Shown here: positions 8,402 through 16,195 of the stretch, piece by piece
How positions within the stretch are numbered: position 1 is the stretch's first letter
How the letters are laid out: each line of letters begins with the position of its first letter
From: Shouchella sp047238345
Lineage (GTDB): Bacteria > Bacillota > Bacilli > Bacillales > Bacillaceae_D
Reading direction: 5' to 3'
Assembly: GCF_047238345.1 (NCBI RefSeq)
Contig: NZ_JBDFMQ010000001.1
Location: 3,828,766 to 3,892,765, forward strand
DNA length: 64,000 bases
Made by a program: the position numbers and the translations under genes
Notes under the pieces: generated by a model
Database searches by the model: none
Seen by the model: the letters and a program-made list of their open reading frames with translations, nothing else
Told to the model about the DNA's origin: nothing

Positions 8402-9502
8402 TTATACATTAAAGCGGAAGTGAATGACATCTCCATCTTTAACAATGTAATCTTTCCCTTCAAGACGCACTTTTCCACGTTCCTTCGCTACGCTCATGTT
8501 CTCAGCATCAACTAAATCATCATAGGATACGGTTTCCGCACGAATAAAGCCACGTTCGAAGTCTGTATGAATAATTCCTGCGGCTTGAGGCGCTTTGGTT
8601 CCATTGCGGAAAGTCCACGCTCTTACCTCTTGCTCCCCTGCTGTGAAATAGGTCTCAAGACCAAGTAAGGAGTAAGCTGCACGAATCAACTGATCTAAAC
8701 CAGACTCTTCAATCCCTAGCTCTTCAAGGAACATTTCCTTCTCTTCGCCTTCAAGCTCTGCAATTTCAGATTCAATCTTCGCACATACAACAATCACATT
8801 GCTGCTTTCCTGGGAAGCGAATTCTTTTACTTGTTTCACATACTCATTGTCTTCGTCCGCTATAAGATCTTCTTCAGAGACATTCGCCACGTATAAAACT
8901 GGCTTACTTGTTAAAAGGTGAAGCTGTTTTACAATTTTTTGCTGATCTTCATCAAACTCAATGCTACGAGCAGGCTTTTCAACCTCAAATGCTTCTTTCA
9001 ACATTTCCAGTACAGCAAGCTCTGCAACCGCCTCTTTATCTTTTGTTCTTGCTAACTTTGCTACACGCGTTAATCGTTTATCAACAGACTCTAGGTCAGC
9101 TAAGATTAACTCTAAGTTGATGACTTCAATATCCCTTAACGGATTAACGCCACCTGATACGTGCGTAATATTCTCATCAGCAAAACATCGTACAACGTGG
9201 GAAATCGCGTCTACTTGGCGAATATGTGATAAGAACTTGTTTCCTAATCCTTCTCCCTTGCTTGCCCCTTCAACAATTCCTGCGATATCTGTAAATTCAA
9301 ATGCCGTTGGAATGGTTTTTTTCGGTTTAACAAGCTCAGTCAGTTTATTTAAACGATCGTCCGGTACTTCAACAATTCCCACATTCGGGTCAATTGTACA
9401 AAACGGATAGTTTGCTGATTCAGCACCAGCTTGAGTAATTGCATTAAATAACGTTGATTTTCCAACATTTGGTAGACCAACAATTCCTGTCGTTAAAGCC
9501 AC
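8402..9502 (-). CDS. ychF: Ribosome-associated ATPase YchF (Obg-like, OLA1 family)
   Basis: This Obg-family P-loop NTPase prefers ATP and associates with ribosomes. G1 motif GLPNVGKST lies near 9-17, the G3 region FTDIAGIVEGAS follows, and a C-terminal TGS domain ends HFRFNV. A GTG at 9511 would touch the RBS. The in-frame GTG at 9502 sits 10 bases after AAAAGGA and gives 366 aa, the usual family length, so I chose it. A DUF951 gene precedes it, as in B. subtilis. Confidence 0.96.
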   Translation of the reverse strand: MALTTGIVGLPNVGKSTLFNAITQAGAESANYPFCTIDPNVGIVEVPDDRLNKLTELVKPKKTIPTAFEFTDIAGIVEGASKGEGLGNKFLSHIRQVDAISHVVRCFADENITHVSGGVNPLRDIEVINLELILADLESVDKRLTRVAKLARTKDKEAVAELAVLEMLKEAFEVEKPARSIEFDEDQQKIVKQLHLLTSKPVLYVANVSEEDLIADEDNEYVKQVKEFASQESSNVIVVCAKIESEIAELEGEEKEMFLEELGIEESGLDQLIRAAYSLLGLETYFTAGEQEVRAWTFRNGTKAPQAAGIIHTDFERGFIRAETVSYDDLVDAENMSVAKERGKVRLEGKDYIVKDGDVIHFRFNV

Positions 9503-9552
9503 TTCCGTCACGTCCTTTTTATTTATCGATTCTCAAATCCGAATGTTAATGG

Positions 9553-9750
9553 TTACTCTTTCTCAGATTCGATCACTTTTTTTAGTTTTTTTGAGAAATC
9601 CCGACGTGGTAGCATGACACTATGTTGACAACCTAAGCATTTTATACGCACATCCATCCCCATGCGAATGATCTTCCATCGATTCTCTCCACAAGGATGC
9701 TGTTTTTTCATCTCTACGACATCATGTAACGCAAATTCCTTATCTGCCAC
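9553..9750 (-). CDS. yyzM: DUF951 small protein (YyzM-like)
   Basis: This 65-aa protein of unknown biochemical role carries the DUF951 core: KKQHPCGENRWKIIRMGMDV, then IKCLGCQHSVMLPR. The spaced cysteines (HPCG and KCLGC) suggest a metal-binding fold. It starts at GTG (9750) after GAAGGAGG. A TATAAT box about 35 bases upstream (minus strand) is a likely -10. It is the immediate upstream neighbour of ychF, a widely conserved pairing in Firmicutes, and probably shares its transcript. Confidence 0.88.
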   Translation of the reverse strand: MADKEFALHDVVEMKKQHPCGENRWKIIRMGMDVRIKCLGCQHSVMLPRRDFSKKLKKVIESEKE

Positions 9751-9814
9751 TGTTCTTTCCTCCTTCGGGTATTTCTGCTTGTATTATACACGAAGGAATG
9801 CTCCCTTTGTAGTG

Positions 9815-10864
9815 TCAGCGTTTCTTTTTTGTAGCTGGGTGCCGCAAAATTGGATAGATTAAGAGCGCAGCAAGGATATACAAATTCAAAATACCGTATA
9901 AAGGATATAAAATGGAAATCAATGTTGAAAAGCCAAAAAGAGTTAACGGTGCCATCATCGCTACCAGTAACATCGCAATCAACCATGGTTCTCCTTGTAC
10001 TCTTACTCGTAAACGAGAAATTAATCCTAACACGCCAGAAGTAGCCGTTGTATAAATCGCTAACCATAGAACAAGAGATATGGCTAGTACCATAACAGAT
10101 GGATAATGTTTCAAAATCACAAATAACGGAATCTCATAAAAAATGATTTCTTGTGCAACAGTTAATAATGATTCATTATAAATATAAGAGACAGAACCTA
10201 AAATTAATCCACTCCCGATACTAGCGATATAAATTTCTCCCCGGTGCTTCACCTGATGCCCTACTGCTCCTAGCACAGCAATAATTGGTAAAATATTTAA
10301 TGAAGTGAACGTTAACGCAGATGGCCAGTTACGCTGCTCATTTAATTGAAACGAAAATGAAAATCCTACTGATTCTTGATAAACGATTAAGACCGTCATT
10401 AAACAAGCAATTAGAATAGGAATTAAAATAGCGTTTATTTTTGTCATTCCACTTGTCCCTTTTATGAACATAAGAACTACTAAAACACCATTTAATACAA
10501 TTCCTAACCAAAAAGGAATATGATACACTTCAAGCGTTGCACCTGCCCCAGCCAGCATAATAACTGTTACCGAAAACAAATACAACACAATCATGACATC
10601 GTACGCCTTCGCTAAACGCTTCCCTAAAATTTTTTCCAGCACGGGTAAATAATGTGTCGTCTTTTCTTTTTTTGAGACGGTTAATATGACCGCACAACAT
10701 ATAGAAAAAAGGATTGAAAATATGATGATAGCTAGTCCGCTTTCAGCACCAAAAAACTCCCATAATTCTCTACCTGATGCATAACCTGCACCAATAATTG
10801 TCCCTACTATTAAAAACATCCATTTTAGTCCATTGCCCCACAAAGCCCTCACCCTCGCCATCAT
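9815..10864 (-). CDS. YkvI-type polytopic membrane protein
   Basis: This is an integral membrane protein of about 349 aa with roughly ten hydrophobic helices. The N-terminal signature LIVGTIIGAGYASGRELWEF is typical of the YkvI group of APC/LeuT-like putative transporters. The substrate is unknown. The start is uncertain. ATG codons at 10864 and 10861 have no recognisable RBS, while a TTG eight codons in lies after GAGGGTG. It is transcribed leftward and divergently from yyaC across a short spacer containing a dyad. Downstream are only a 64-base gap and the DUF951 gene. Confidence 0.75.
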   Translation of the reverse strand: MMARVRALWGNGLKWMFLIVGTIIGAGYASGRELWEFFGAESGLAIIIFSILFSICCAVILTVSKKEKTTHYLPVLEKILGKRLAKAYDVMIVLYLFSVTVIMLAGAGATLEVYHIPFWLGIVLNGVLVVLMFIKGTSGMTKINAILIPILIACLMTVLIVYQESVGFSFSFQLNEQRNWPSALTFTSLNILPIIAVLGAVGHQVKHRGEIYIASIGSGLILGSVSYIYNESLLTVAQEIIFYEIPLFVILKHYPSVMVLAISLVLWLAIYTTATSGVLGLISRLRVRVQGEPWLIAMLLVAMMAPLTLFGFSTLISILYPLYGILNLYILAALLIYPILRHPATKKKR

Positions 10865-10869
10865 TCAAT

Positions 10870-10897
10870 GTATAGATTTTTGACAAATCTACTATAC
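10870..10897. promoter_or_regulatory. Divergent promoter region with a dyad (ykvI-like / yyaC)
   Basis: The yyaC-side promoter is TTGACA (about 10880), 18 bases, TAGTAT, with RBS GAAGGAG after it. Overlapping the -35 is an imperfect inverted repeat, GTATAGATTT against AAATCTACTATAC. This could be an operator, or a coincidence of AT-rich promoter sequence. Confidence 0.4.
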
Positions 10898-10927
10898 TGT
10901 TACTAGTATGGCGAAGGAGTTAAAAAT

Positions 10928-11557
10928 ATGAGTACAAACCTCTGGCCTTTTAAAAAAAGAGTATTTTCCCAACGAATGCATATTGATGAACAAGATTTCA
11001 CAGAAGAATTAGGGAACGCTCTCTTATCCCAATGTCAACGAGCCCCTTCAAAAGAACTCGTTGTCGCTTGTATTGGAACAGATCGATCCACAGGAGATGC
11101 TCTAGGGCCCATATTAGGATCGATGCTTATCGAGCAAAACTTACACCATTTTACCGTATATGGTACACTCGCTGAACCTCTGCATGCTGTAAATTTAGAA
11201 ACTCGATTAGGCATCATCCACCTGGCGCATCCAAATGCATTTTTAATTGCCGTTGATGCGTGTTTAGGAAGACAAATGAACGTCGGCTCTATCACTCTCT
11301 CTAATCGAACGTTAAAGCCAGGAGCTGCAATGGGGAAGACGTTGCCTGAAGTTGGAGACTGTTCTCTGACAGGTGTTGTGAACGTGTCTGGTTTAATGGA
11401 TTTTCATACGTTACAAAGCACAAGGCTCCATGAGGTCATGTGTATGGCCGAAAAAATGAGTACGCTCTTTACATTTGCTGATCGACATCTTCAACAGGAA
11501 CAAGTCCCTTTAAAAAAACACACCTCTCTTTTTAAAAAGAAAGGCATGTCATTTTGA
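10928..11557 (+). CDS. yyaC: YyaC-family spore protease-like protein (DUF1256)
   Basis: This is a sporulation-associated protein of 209 aa whose fold is related to GPR/hydrogenase-maturation proteases; its substrate is not established. The conserved block CIGTDRSTGDALGP is at about 47-60, followed by HLAHPNAFLIAVDACLGR and the Gly-rich TLPEVGDCSLTGVVNVSG. It is the only plus-strand gene in the left arm. The start at 10928 follows GAAGGAG. It converges on the cysteine-desulfurase-family gene with two bases between the stops. Confidence 0.9.
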   Translation: MSTNLWPFKKRVFSQRMHIDEQDFTEELGNALLSQCQRAPSKELVVACIGTDRSTGDALGPILGSMLIEQNLHHFTVYGTLAEPLHAVNLETRLGIIHLAHPNAFLIAVDACLGRQMNVGSITLSNRTLKPGAAMGKTLPEVGDCSLTGVVNVSGLMDFHTLQSTRLHEVMCMAEKMSTLFTFADRHLQQEQVPLKKHTSLFKKKGMSF

Positions 11558-11559
11558 AT

Positions 11560-12702
11560 TTACATGGCATCAGAAATGTCTTGAATGGCTTGTATGAGCA
11601 AATCAACCTCATCTTTGGTCGTGTAAGGTCCAAAACTTACACGTACAAGCCCCTCATCAATTGACCCATACCATTCATGTAACTTAGGCGCACAATGAAG
11701 ACCAGCCCGGACTGCAATTTGATAGTGTTGATCAAGAATAATTGCTATTTCCTGACTGCTCATATCAGGTATGCCAAATGAGACAACAGCTAACCGCCCT
11801 TTTGTGGAATGACTGCCCACTAGAGTCACATTCGTTTCCTTTAATCCAGTAAGAAACTGTTCTAATCGTTCCCCTTCATGTTTGTAAATGGCTTCAGTAC
11901 CGCCTAAACGCTCTATTTCATTTAAACCAGCACCTAGTCCAGCAAGTGCAGGCGTATTTAATGTTCCTGCCTCATATCGTTCTGGCCACGTGTGTGGCTG
12001 ATCTTTACTTTCAGACGTATGGCCTGTCCCACCGTACGTTAACGGCTTTAGTTGATAATCATTTTTTGATATAAGCATCCCTGAACCTTGTGGACCAAGT
12101 AAGCCTTTATGACCTGGACAAGCTAGTAAATCAATTCCGTCTCTATCCATATCAATATCAATAATTCCAGCTGTTTGTGATGCATCCACACACAATAGAG
12201 CACCTACAGCTTTTGCTTTTTGAGCGATCATGGACAGGGGTACAATTTCTCCCGTCACATTTGAAGCATGATTAATGACGACAAGCCTCGTTCGCTCTGT
12301 AATGATTTCAACAATGGCCTCAGCCGTCTGCTCCCCTGTTTTCCCACCAGCAAAGTTTAGCTTAACCCCTTTGTTCTCCAGCGTATAAAGAGGCCTTAAA
12401 ACGGAATTATGTTCAAAATAGGATGTAACCACTTCATCCCCTTCATCAAAAGGAAACCCTAAAATTGCTTGATTAAGCGCATACGTAGCGTTAGCATAAA
12501 ACCAAACATGTTCTGCTGCCGGAGCATGAAAAAAAGCTGCTATTTTCCCCCTTGTCTCTTGAACAATGTCAGCTGCTTGCCTTGATAGTAAATGCCCACT
12601 CCTTCCTGGATTTGCACCATAGTGTTCCATTGTGTTTGCAACTGCTTCAATAACCGCTTTAGGTTTCGGGAACGATGTTGCTGCATGATCAAAATAATAC
12701 AT
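11560..12702 (-). CDS. Cysteine desulfurase-family PLP enzyme (class V aminotransferase fold)
   Basis: This PLP-dependent enzyme probably takes sulfur from cysteine for Fe-S cluster or thio-modification chemistry. The 380-aa protein has NHASNVTG (about 144-151), the cofactor Asp/Gln pair DASQTAG, PLP lysine K199 in CPGHKG, and a C-terminal active-site cysteine C337 in AGLHCAPKLHE. These fit the TIGR01977-type cysteine-desulfurase family. The start at 12702 follows AAAGGAG. It lies 46 bases after parB with a terminator between, so it may have its own promoter. The exact sulfur acceptor is unknown. Confidence 0.85.
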   Translation of the reverse strand: MYYFDHAATSFPKPKAVIEAVANTMEHYGANPGRSGHLLSRQAADIVQETRGKIAAFFHAPAAEHVWFYANATYALNQAILGFPFDEGDEVVTSYFEHNSVLRPLYTLENKGVKLNFAGGKTGEQTAEAIVEIITERTRLVVINHASNVTGEIVPLSMIAQKAKAVGALLCVDASQTAGIIDIDMDRDGIDLLACPGHKGLLGPQGSGMLISKNDYQLKPLTYGGTGHTSESKDQPHTWPERYEAGTLNTPALAGLGAGLNEIERLGGTEAIYKHEGERLEQFLTGLKETNVTLVGSHSTKGRLAVVSFGIPDMSSQEIAIILDQHYQIAVRAGLHCAPKLHEWYGSIDEGLVRVSFGPYTTKDEVDLLIQAIQDISDAM

Positions 12703-12716
12703 TCCTTACTCCTTTC

Positions 12717-12747
12717 AAAAAAAAAGCTGCCCAATTCAGGCTAGCTT
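12717..12747 (-). terminator. parB terminator
   Basis: AAGCTAGCC and GGGCAGCTT form a stem with a one-base irregularity around a six-base loop. It is followed by a run of nine T on the minus strand, just before the RBS of the next gene. Confidence 0.75.
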
Positions 12748-12748
12748 C

Positions 12749-13615
12749 TTATTCTTTCGTTTGAATGAGGATCTCTAATATTCTTTCTAAATCGTCTTCA
12801 GAAAAGTAGTCAATCTCGATTTTCCCTTTTTTCTTACCAGGTTTAATCATAACCGACGTACCTAATGAATCACGTAACCGCTCCTGATGATCTTTAAGAA
12901 ACGGAGACAATTTCACTTTTACTTCCTTCGTTTCACGTGGAACATGCTCGTTTATTTGTTGAACGAGTTTCTCCACTTCACGTACGCTTAATTTTTCCTG
13001 CAAAACACTTTCAAGTACTTGCGACAATTTATCTTTATTTTGTAAGCCTAAAAGAGCTCGTCCATGCCCCATACTTAATTTACCAACAGAGATAAACTCT
13101 TGTACGACTTTCGGTAACTGCAATAGACGCATATGGTTTGCAATATGTGGTCTACTTTTTCCTAAACGCTTTGCAACTTGCTCTTGCGTACTTTTCGTAT
13201 GAGTCATTAATTTTTCATAAGCAATGGCTTCTTCAATCGGGTTTAAATCTTCTCGCTGCAAATTTTCAATCAAGGCAATTTCCATCATCTTATTTTCATC
13301 TAAATCTTGAATGATAACAGGAATTTGCTCTAATCCAGCTTGTTTTGCTGCACGAACACGACGTTCTCCCATTACAATTTCATAATCTTTAATTGATTTT
13401 CTCACTGTAATTGGTTGTAAAATCCCGTGTTCTTTAATGGAATCACTTAATTCTTTCAATGATTCTTCAGAAAAAGTCTTTCTCGGCTGGTATGGATTTG
13501 GTCTAACTTCAGACACTGAGATAAGTGTAATTTGCTCCTGATTGATGTTTTTTTCGTTTGGGAAAAAAGCTTCTAATCCTTTACCTAGTCCCTTCTTTCC
13601 AACCGATTTAACCAT
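12749..13615 (-). CDS. parB: Chromosome-partitioning protein ParB (Spo0J)
   Basis: ParB is a CTP-dependent DNA clamp that loads at parS, spreads, recruits SMC and regulates ParA. The 288-aa protein has the N-terminal motif GLGKGLEAFF (ParA-activating), the CTPase motif GERRVRAAK, an HTH DNA-binding core with QVAKRLGKSRPHIANHMRLL, and a C-terminal dimerisation domain. The ATG at 13615 is 7 bases after AAGGAAGTGG. It overlaps the parA stop by 8 bases, indicating translational coupling. A parS-like site lies inside the gene at 12929-12944. Confidence 0.98.
   Translation of the reverse strand: MVKSVGKKGLGKGLEAFFPNEKNINQEQITLISVSEVRPNPYQPRKTFSEESLKELSDSIKEHGILQPITVRKSIKDYEIVMGERRVRAAKQAGLEQIPVIIQDLDENKMMEIALIENLQREDLNPIEEAIAYEKLMTHTKSTQEQVAKRLGKSRPHIANHMRLLQLPKVVQEFISVGKLSMGHGRALLGLQNKDKLSQVLESVLQEKLSVREVEKLVQQINEHVPRETKEVKVKLSPFLKDHQERLRDSLGTSVMIKPGKKKGKIEIDYFSEDDLERILEILIQTKE
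12929..12944. other. parS-like site inside parB
   Basis: The reverse-strand reading TGTTCCACGTGAAACG differs at two positions from the palindromic consensus TGTTTCACGTGAAACA. It has the same left-half variant (TGTTCC) as the classical parS inside B. subtilis spo0J. The within-gene placement therefore appears conserved. Confidence 0.85.
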
Positions 13616-14369
13616 TCGCAACCACTTCCTTTGCTAAGTCTATGTACACTTCTGCTCCACGCGACTTGGCATCGTATTCAATAATTGGCTTACCATGACT
13701 TGGGGCTTCACCTAAGCGAATTGTTCTTGGAATAATCGTGTCGAATACTTTATCACGGAAATATTTTTTCACTTCTTCAATGACTTGAATGCCAAGATTC
13801 GTACGTGCATCCAGCATTGTTAAAAGTACTCCCTCAATAGCCAAAGACGTGTTCAAATGCTTTTGTACTAAACGGACCGTATTTAAAAGTTGGCTTAACC
13901 CTTCTAACGCATAATATTCACATTGTACTGGAATAATAACAGAATCTGAAGCAGTTAAAGCATTAATCGTTAGCAACCCAAGTGAAGGTGGACAGTCAAT
14001 AAAGATATAATCGTACGTCTCTCTTAAAGGCGTTAATGCTTTTTTCAATCGAACTTCTCTTGAAATTGTTGGAACAAGTTCAATTTCTGCTCCAGATAAT
14101 TGAATCGTTGCTGGAATCACATCTAAATTGCTTACATCCGTGGAAAAAATGACGTTTTCTGCTGGTACATCTTCAATAAGGACATCATAAATACATTCAT
14201 CAACATCCCCTTTTTCAACACCAACCCCACTTGTTGCATTTCCCTGCGGATCTATATCGACTAACAGAACTCTTTTACCTAAATGTGCTAAACATGCTGC
14301 TAAGTTCACTGAAGAAGTTGTTTTTCCTACGCCGCCTTTTTGATTTGCGACAGCGATAATCTTTGACAC
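13608..14369 (-). CDS. parA: ParA-family ATPase (Soj)
   Basis: ParA is a deviant Walker-A ATPase that acts with ParB in origin segregation and, in Bacillus, controls DnaA activity. The 253-aa protein starts MSKIIAVANQ and has the deviant Walker A KGGVGKTT, the Walker A' region VLLVDIDPQGNAT, and FIDCPPSLG as Walker B. I use the GTG at 14369, which follows AGTAGGTG and matches the 253-aa B. subtilis Soj, rather than an upstream TTG. It overlaps parB and follows noc, from which it is separated by a terminator. Confidence 0.98.
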   Translation of the reverse strand: MSKIIAVANQKGGVGKTTSSVNLAACLAHLGKRVLLVDIDPQGNATSGVGVEKGDVDECIYDVLIEDVPAENVIFSTDVSNLDVIPATIQLSGAEIELVPTISREVRLKKALTPLRETYDYIFIDCPPSLGLLTINALTASDSVIIPVQCEYYALEGLSQLLNTVRLVQKHLNTSLAIEGVLLTMLDARTNLGIQVIEEVKKYFRDKVFDTIIPRTIRLGEAPSHGKPIIEYDAKSRGAEVYIDLAKEVVANG

Positions 14370-14461
14370 TTGGACACCTACTTTCCTTCGTTGCAAAAAC
14401 TTTCTATACGTAAAACAAATAGATTACCTTTATTTTAGCATAGATTCTTCATAATCCTATT

Positions 14462-14495
14462 AAAAAAAAGACCTATCTTTTGTAATAGATAGATC
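14462..14495 (-). terminator. noc terminator overlapping the stop codon
   Basis: On the minus strand GATCTATCT pairs with AGATAGGTC (one G-T pair) around an eight-base loop, followed by seven or more T. The stem begins within the last codon of noc. Confidence 0.85.
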
Positions 14496-15351
14496 ACTTT
14501 TTAGGTATTCTGATGGTAAATTGATAGAAATCATCGTTATCTTCTTCATCTGTATCGACTTTCAAACCTGTCTTCATCACCATGTCAACGGATTGGCGAA
14601 TCGTATTCATTGCAATTCGCATATCTTTTGGGTATGACTTTCGGGTCGATTTTTTCTTCTTAACTTCTTCCTGTTCTTCTACTTCAGGGTACAGGAAACG
14701 TTGAACTAGTTCTTCTGTTTGTTTTACATTAAGTTGATTTGCAACAACTTGTTCTAAAATCATCTCTTGTGCTTCGTGGTTATCTTTTAATCCAATAAGT
14801 GCTCGTGCATGTCTTTCAGAAATAGAGCGGTTTAAAATGGCGTCCTGTACTTTTTCTGGCAAATTCAATAAACGTAATTTGTTTGCAATCGTTGACTGGC
14901 CTTTACCTAATCGTTGCGCAAGGCTTTCTTGTGTTAATTGATGAATTTCAATTAATTTAGCATAAGCGACTGCTTCTTCAATTGCAGTTAAGCCTTCTCG
15001 TTGTAAATTTTCTATAAGGGCGATCGATGCTGTTTGTGAGTCATTAAACTCTTTTATAATTGCAGGTATGGTTTCCCAGCCTAAAGAAGAAACAGCTCTA
15101 AATCGGCGCTCCCCTGCAATAATTTCGTATTTTTCTTCTCTAATACGGACAACAATTGGTTGAATGACACCATGTGTACGAATTGTTTGTGCTAACTCCG
15201 TGATTCGCTCTTCATCAAAAACCGTTCTTGGCTGAAAGCGATTTGGTACAATGTCTTGAATTGGAATTTGTTTTACTTCCTCATTCTCAATGAGATCAGC
15301 ATCGTCATTTTTATCATTAAAGCCAAATAGGCGTGAAAACGATTGCTTCAT
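14494..15351 (-). CDS. noc: Nucleoid occlusion protein Noc
   Basis: Noc is a ParB paralogue that binds Noc-binding sites and membrane and prevents Z-ring assembly over the nucleoid. The 285-aa protein starts MKQSFSRLFGFND, the amphipathic membrane-targeting N-terminus typical of Noc. It has the CTPase motif GERRFRAVS and the HTH LAQRLGKGQSTIANKLRLL. The ATG at 15351 gives this N-terminus; a GTG at 15366 would add five residues and is less likely. It sits between rsmG and parA, as in B. subtilis, with a perfect parS upstream. Confidence 0.96.
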   Translation of the reverse strand: MKQSFSRLFGFNDKNDDADLIENEEVKQIPIQDIVPNRFQPRTVFDEERITELAQTIRTHGVIQPIVVRIREEKYEIIAGERRFRAVSSLGWETIPAIIKEFNDSQTASIALIENLQREGLTAIEEAVAYAKLIEIHQLTQESLAQRLGKGQSTIANKLRLLNLPEKVQDAILNRSISERHARALIGLKDNHEAQEMILEQVVANQLNVKQTEELVQRFLYPEVEEQEEVKKKKSTRKSYPKDMRIAMNTIRQSVDMVMKTGLKVDTDEEDNDDFYQFTIRIPKK

Positions 15352-15433
15352 CGCCTCAGACACCACCTTTTATTAAATAACCATCATTTGTATTTCGACA
15401 CCTATAAAAGTCATTCCTTTATTGAAATGAATG

Positions 15434-15449
15434 TGTTTCACGTGAAACA
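15434..15449. other. parS centromere site (perfect consensus)
   Basis: TGTTTCACGTGAAACA, a perfect 16-bp palindrome identical to the Bacillus parS consensus, lies in the rsmG-noc intergenic region. ParB should load here about 6.7 kb from oriC. Confidence 0.97.
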
Positions 15450-15471
15450 GCTGTATCCTGCATCTACCTAC

Positions 15472-16185
15472 TTAAACAATTGGCTGCTTATTAGGCGTTC
15501 CAGGCTTTCTAGGATACTTTTTCGGCGTTGATTTTATTTTTTTTATCGTTACGATATGACGGTCACTTTTTTCAACTGGTAAAGAAAAGAAATGATTATG
15601 TTCAATTTGTCCACCTAATGTTTTAATTGCTTTTTCTCCATCATTAAGCTCTTGATTCGTACCTGCAGCTTTTAAAGCAATAAAAGATCCATCTACTTTC
15701 GTAAAAGGCAAGCATAGTTCTGCAAGAACTGACATTCGTGCAACTGCTCTAGCCGTCACAATATCATATTTTTCTCTATGCAAGCTGCTTTTACCTGCTA
15801 TTTCTGCACGATCATGGTAAAAAGACACGTTTGTGAGCCCTAACTCATCTGCTAAAAATGTCAAAAATCCAATTCTTTTATTTAAGGAATCAATAATGGA
15901 TACCTGTAAATCAGGATAAAGAATTTTTAATGGTAAACTTGGAAAACCTGCGCCTGCGCCTATATCTAAAATAGACTGATTCGTAAACGGGAAATAAAAA
16001 CTAGGTGTAATAGAATCATAAAAGTGTTTCAAATACACGTCATCTTTAGCAACAATTGCCGTTAAATTAATATTTTCGTTCCACTCAACGAGCAGTTCGA
16101 AATAACGATTGAACTGCTCTTTTTGAGTAGAAGAAAGAATAATATTTTTTTCAGCAAGTAATTCTGGAAACTTCTCGTAACTCAT
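15472..16185 (-). CDS. rsmG: 16S rRNA (guanine-N7)-methyltransferase RsmG (GidB)
   Basis: RsmG uses SAM to methylate N7 of a guanosine in the 530 loop of 16S rRNA (G527 in E. coli); loss gives low-level streptomycin resistance. The 237-aa protein has the SAM-binding motif LDIGAGAGFPSLPLK and the conserved HFYDSITP, ARAVARMSVLAEL and FIALKAAG segments. The ATG at 16185 follows GTGAGG and gives the normal length; an upstream start would overlap mnmG. It lies 10 bases after the mnmG stop, so the two are co-transcribed. Confidence 0.96.
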   Translation of the reverse strand: MSYEKFPELLAEKNIILSSTQKEQFNRYFELLVEWNENINLTAIVAKDDVYLKHFYDSITPSFYFPFTNQSILDIGAGAGFPSLPLKILYPDLQVSIIDSLNKRIGFLTFLADELGLTNVSFYHDRAEIAGKSSLHREKYDIVTARAVARMSVLAELCLPFTKVDGSFIALKAAGTNQELNDGEKAIKTLGGQIEHNHFFSLPVEKSDRHIVTIKKIKSTPKKYPRKPGTPNKQPIV

Positions 16186-16195
16186 ATAAACAACC

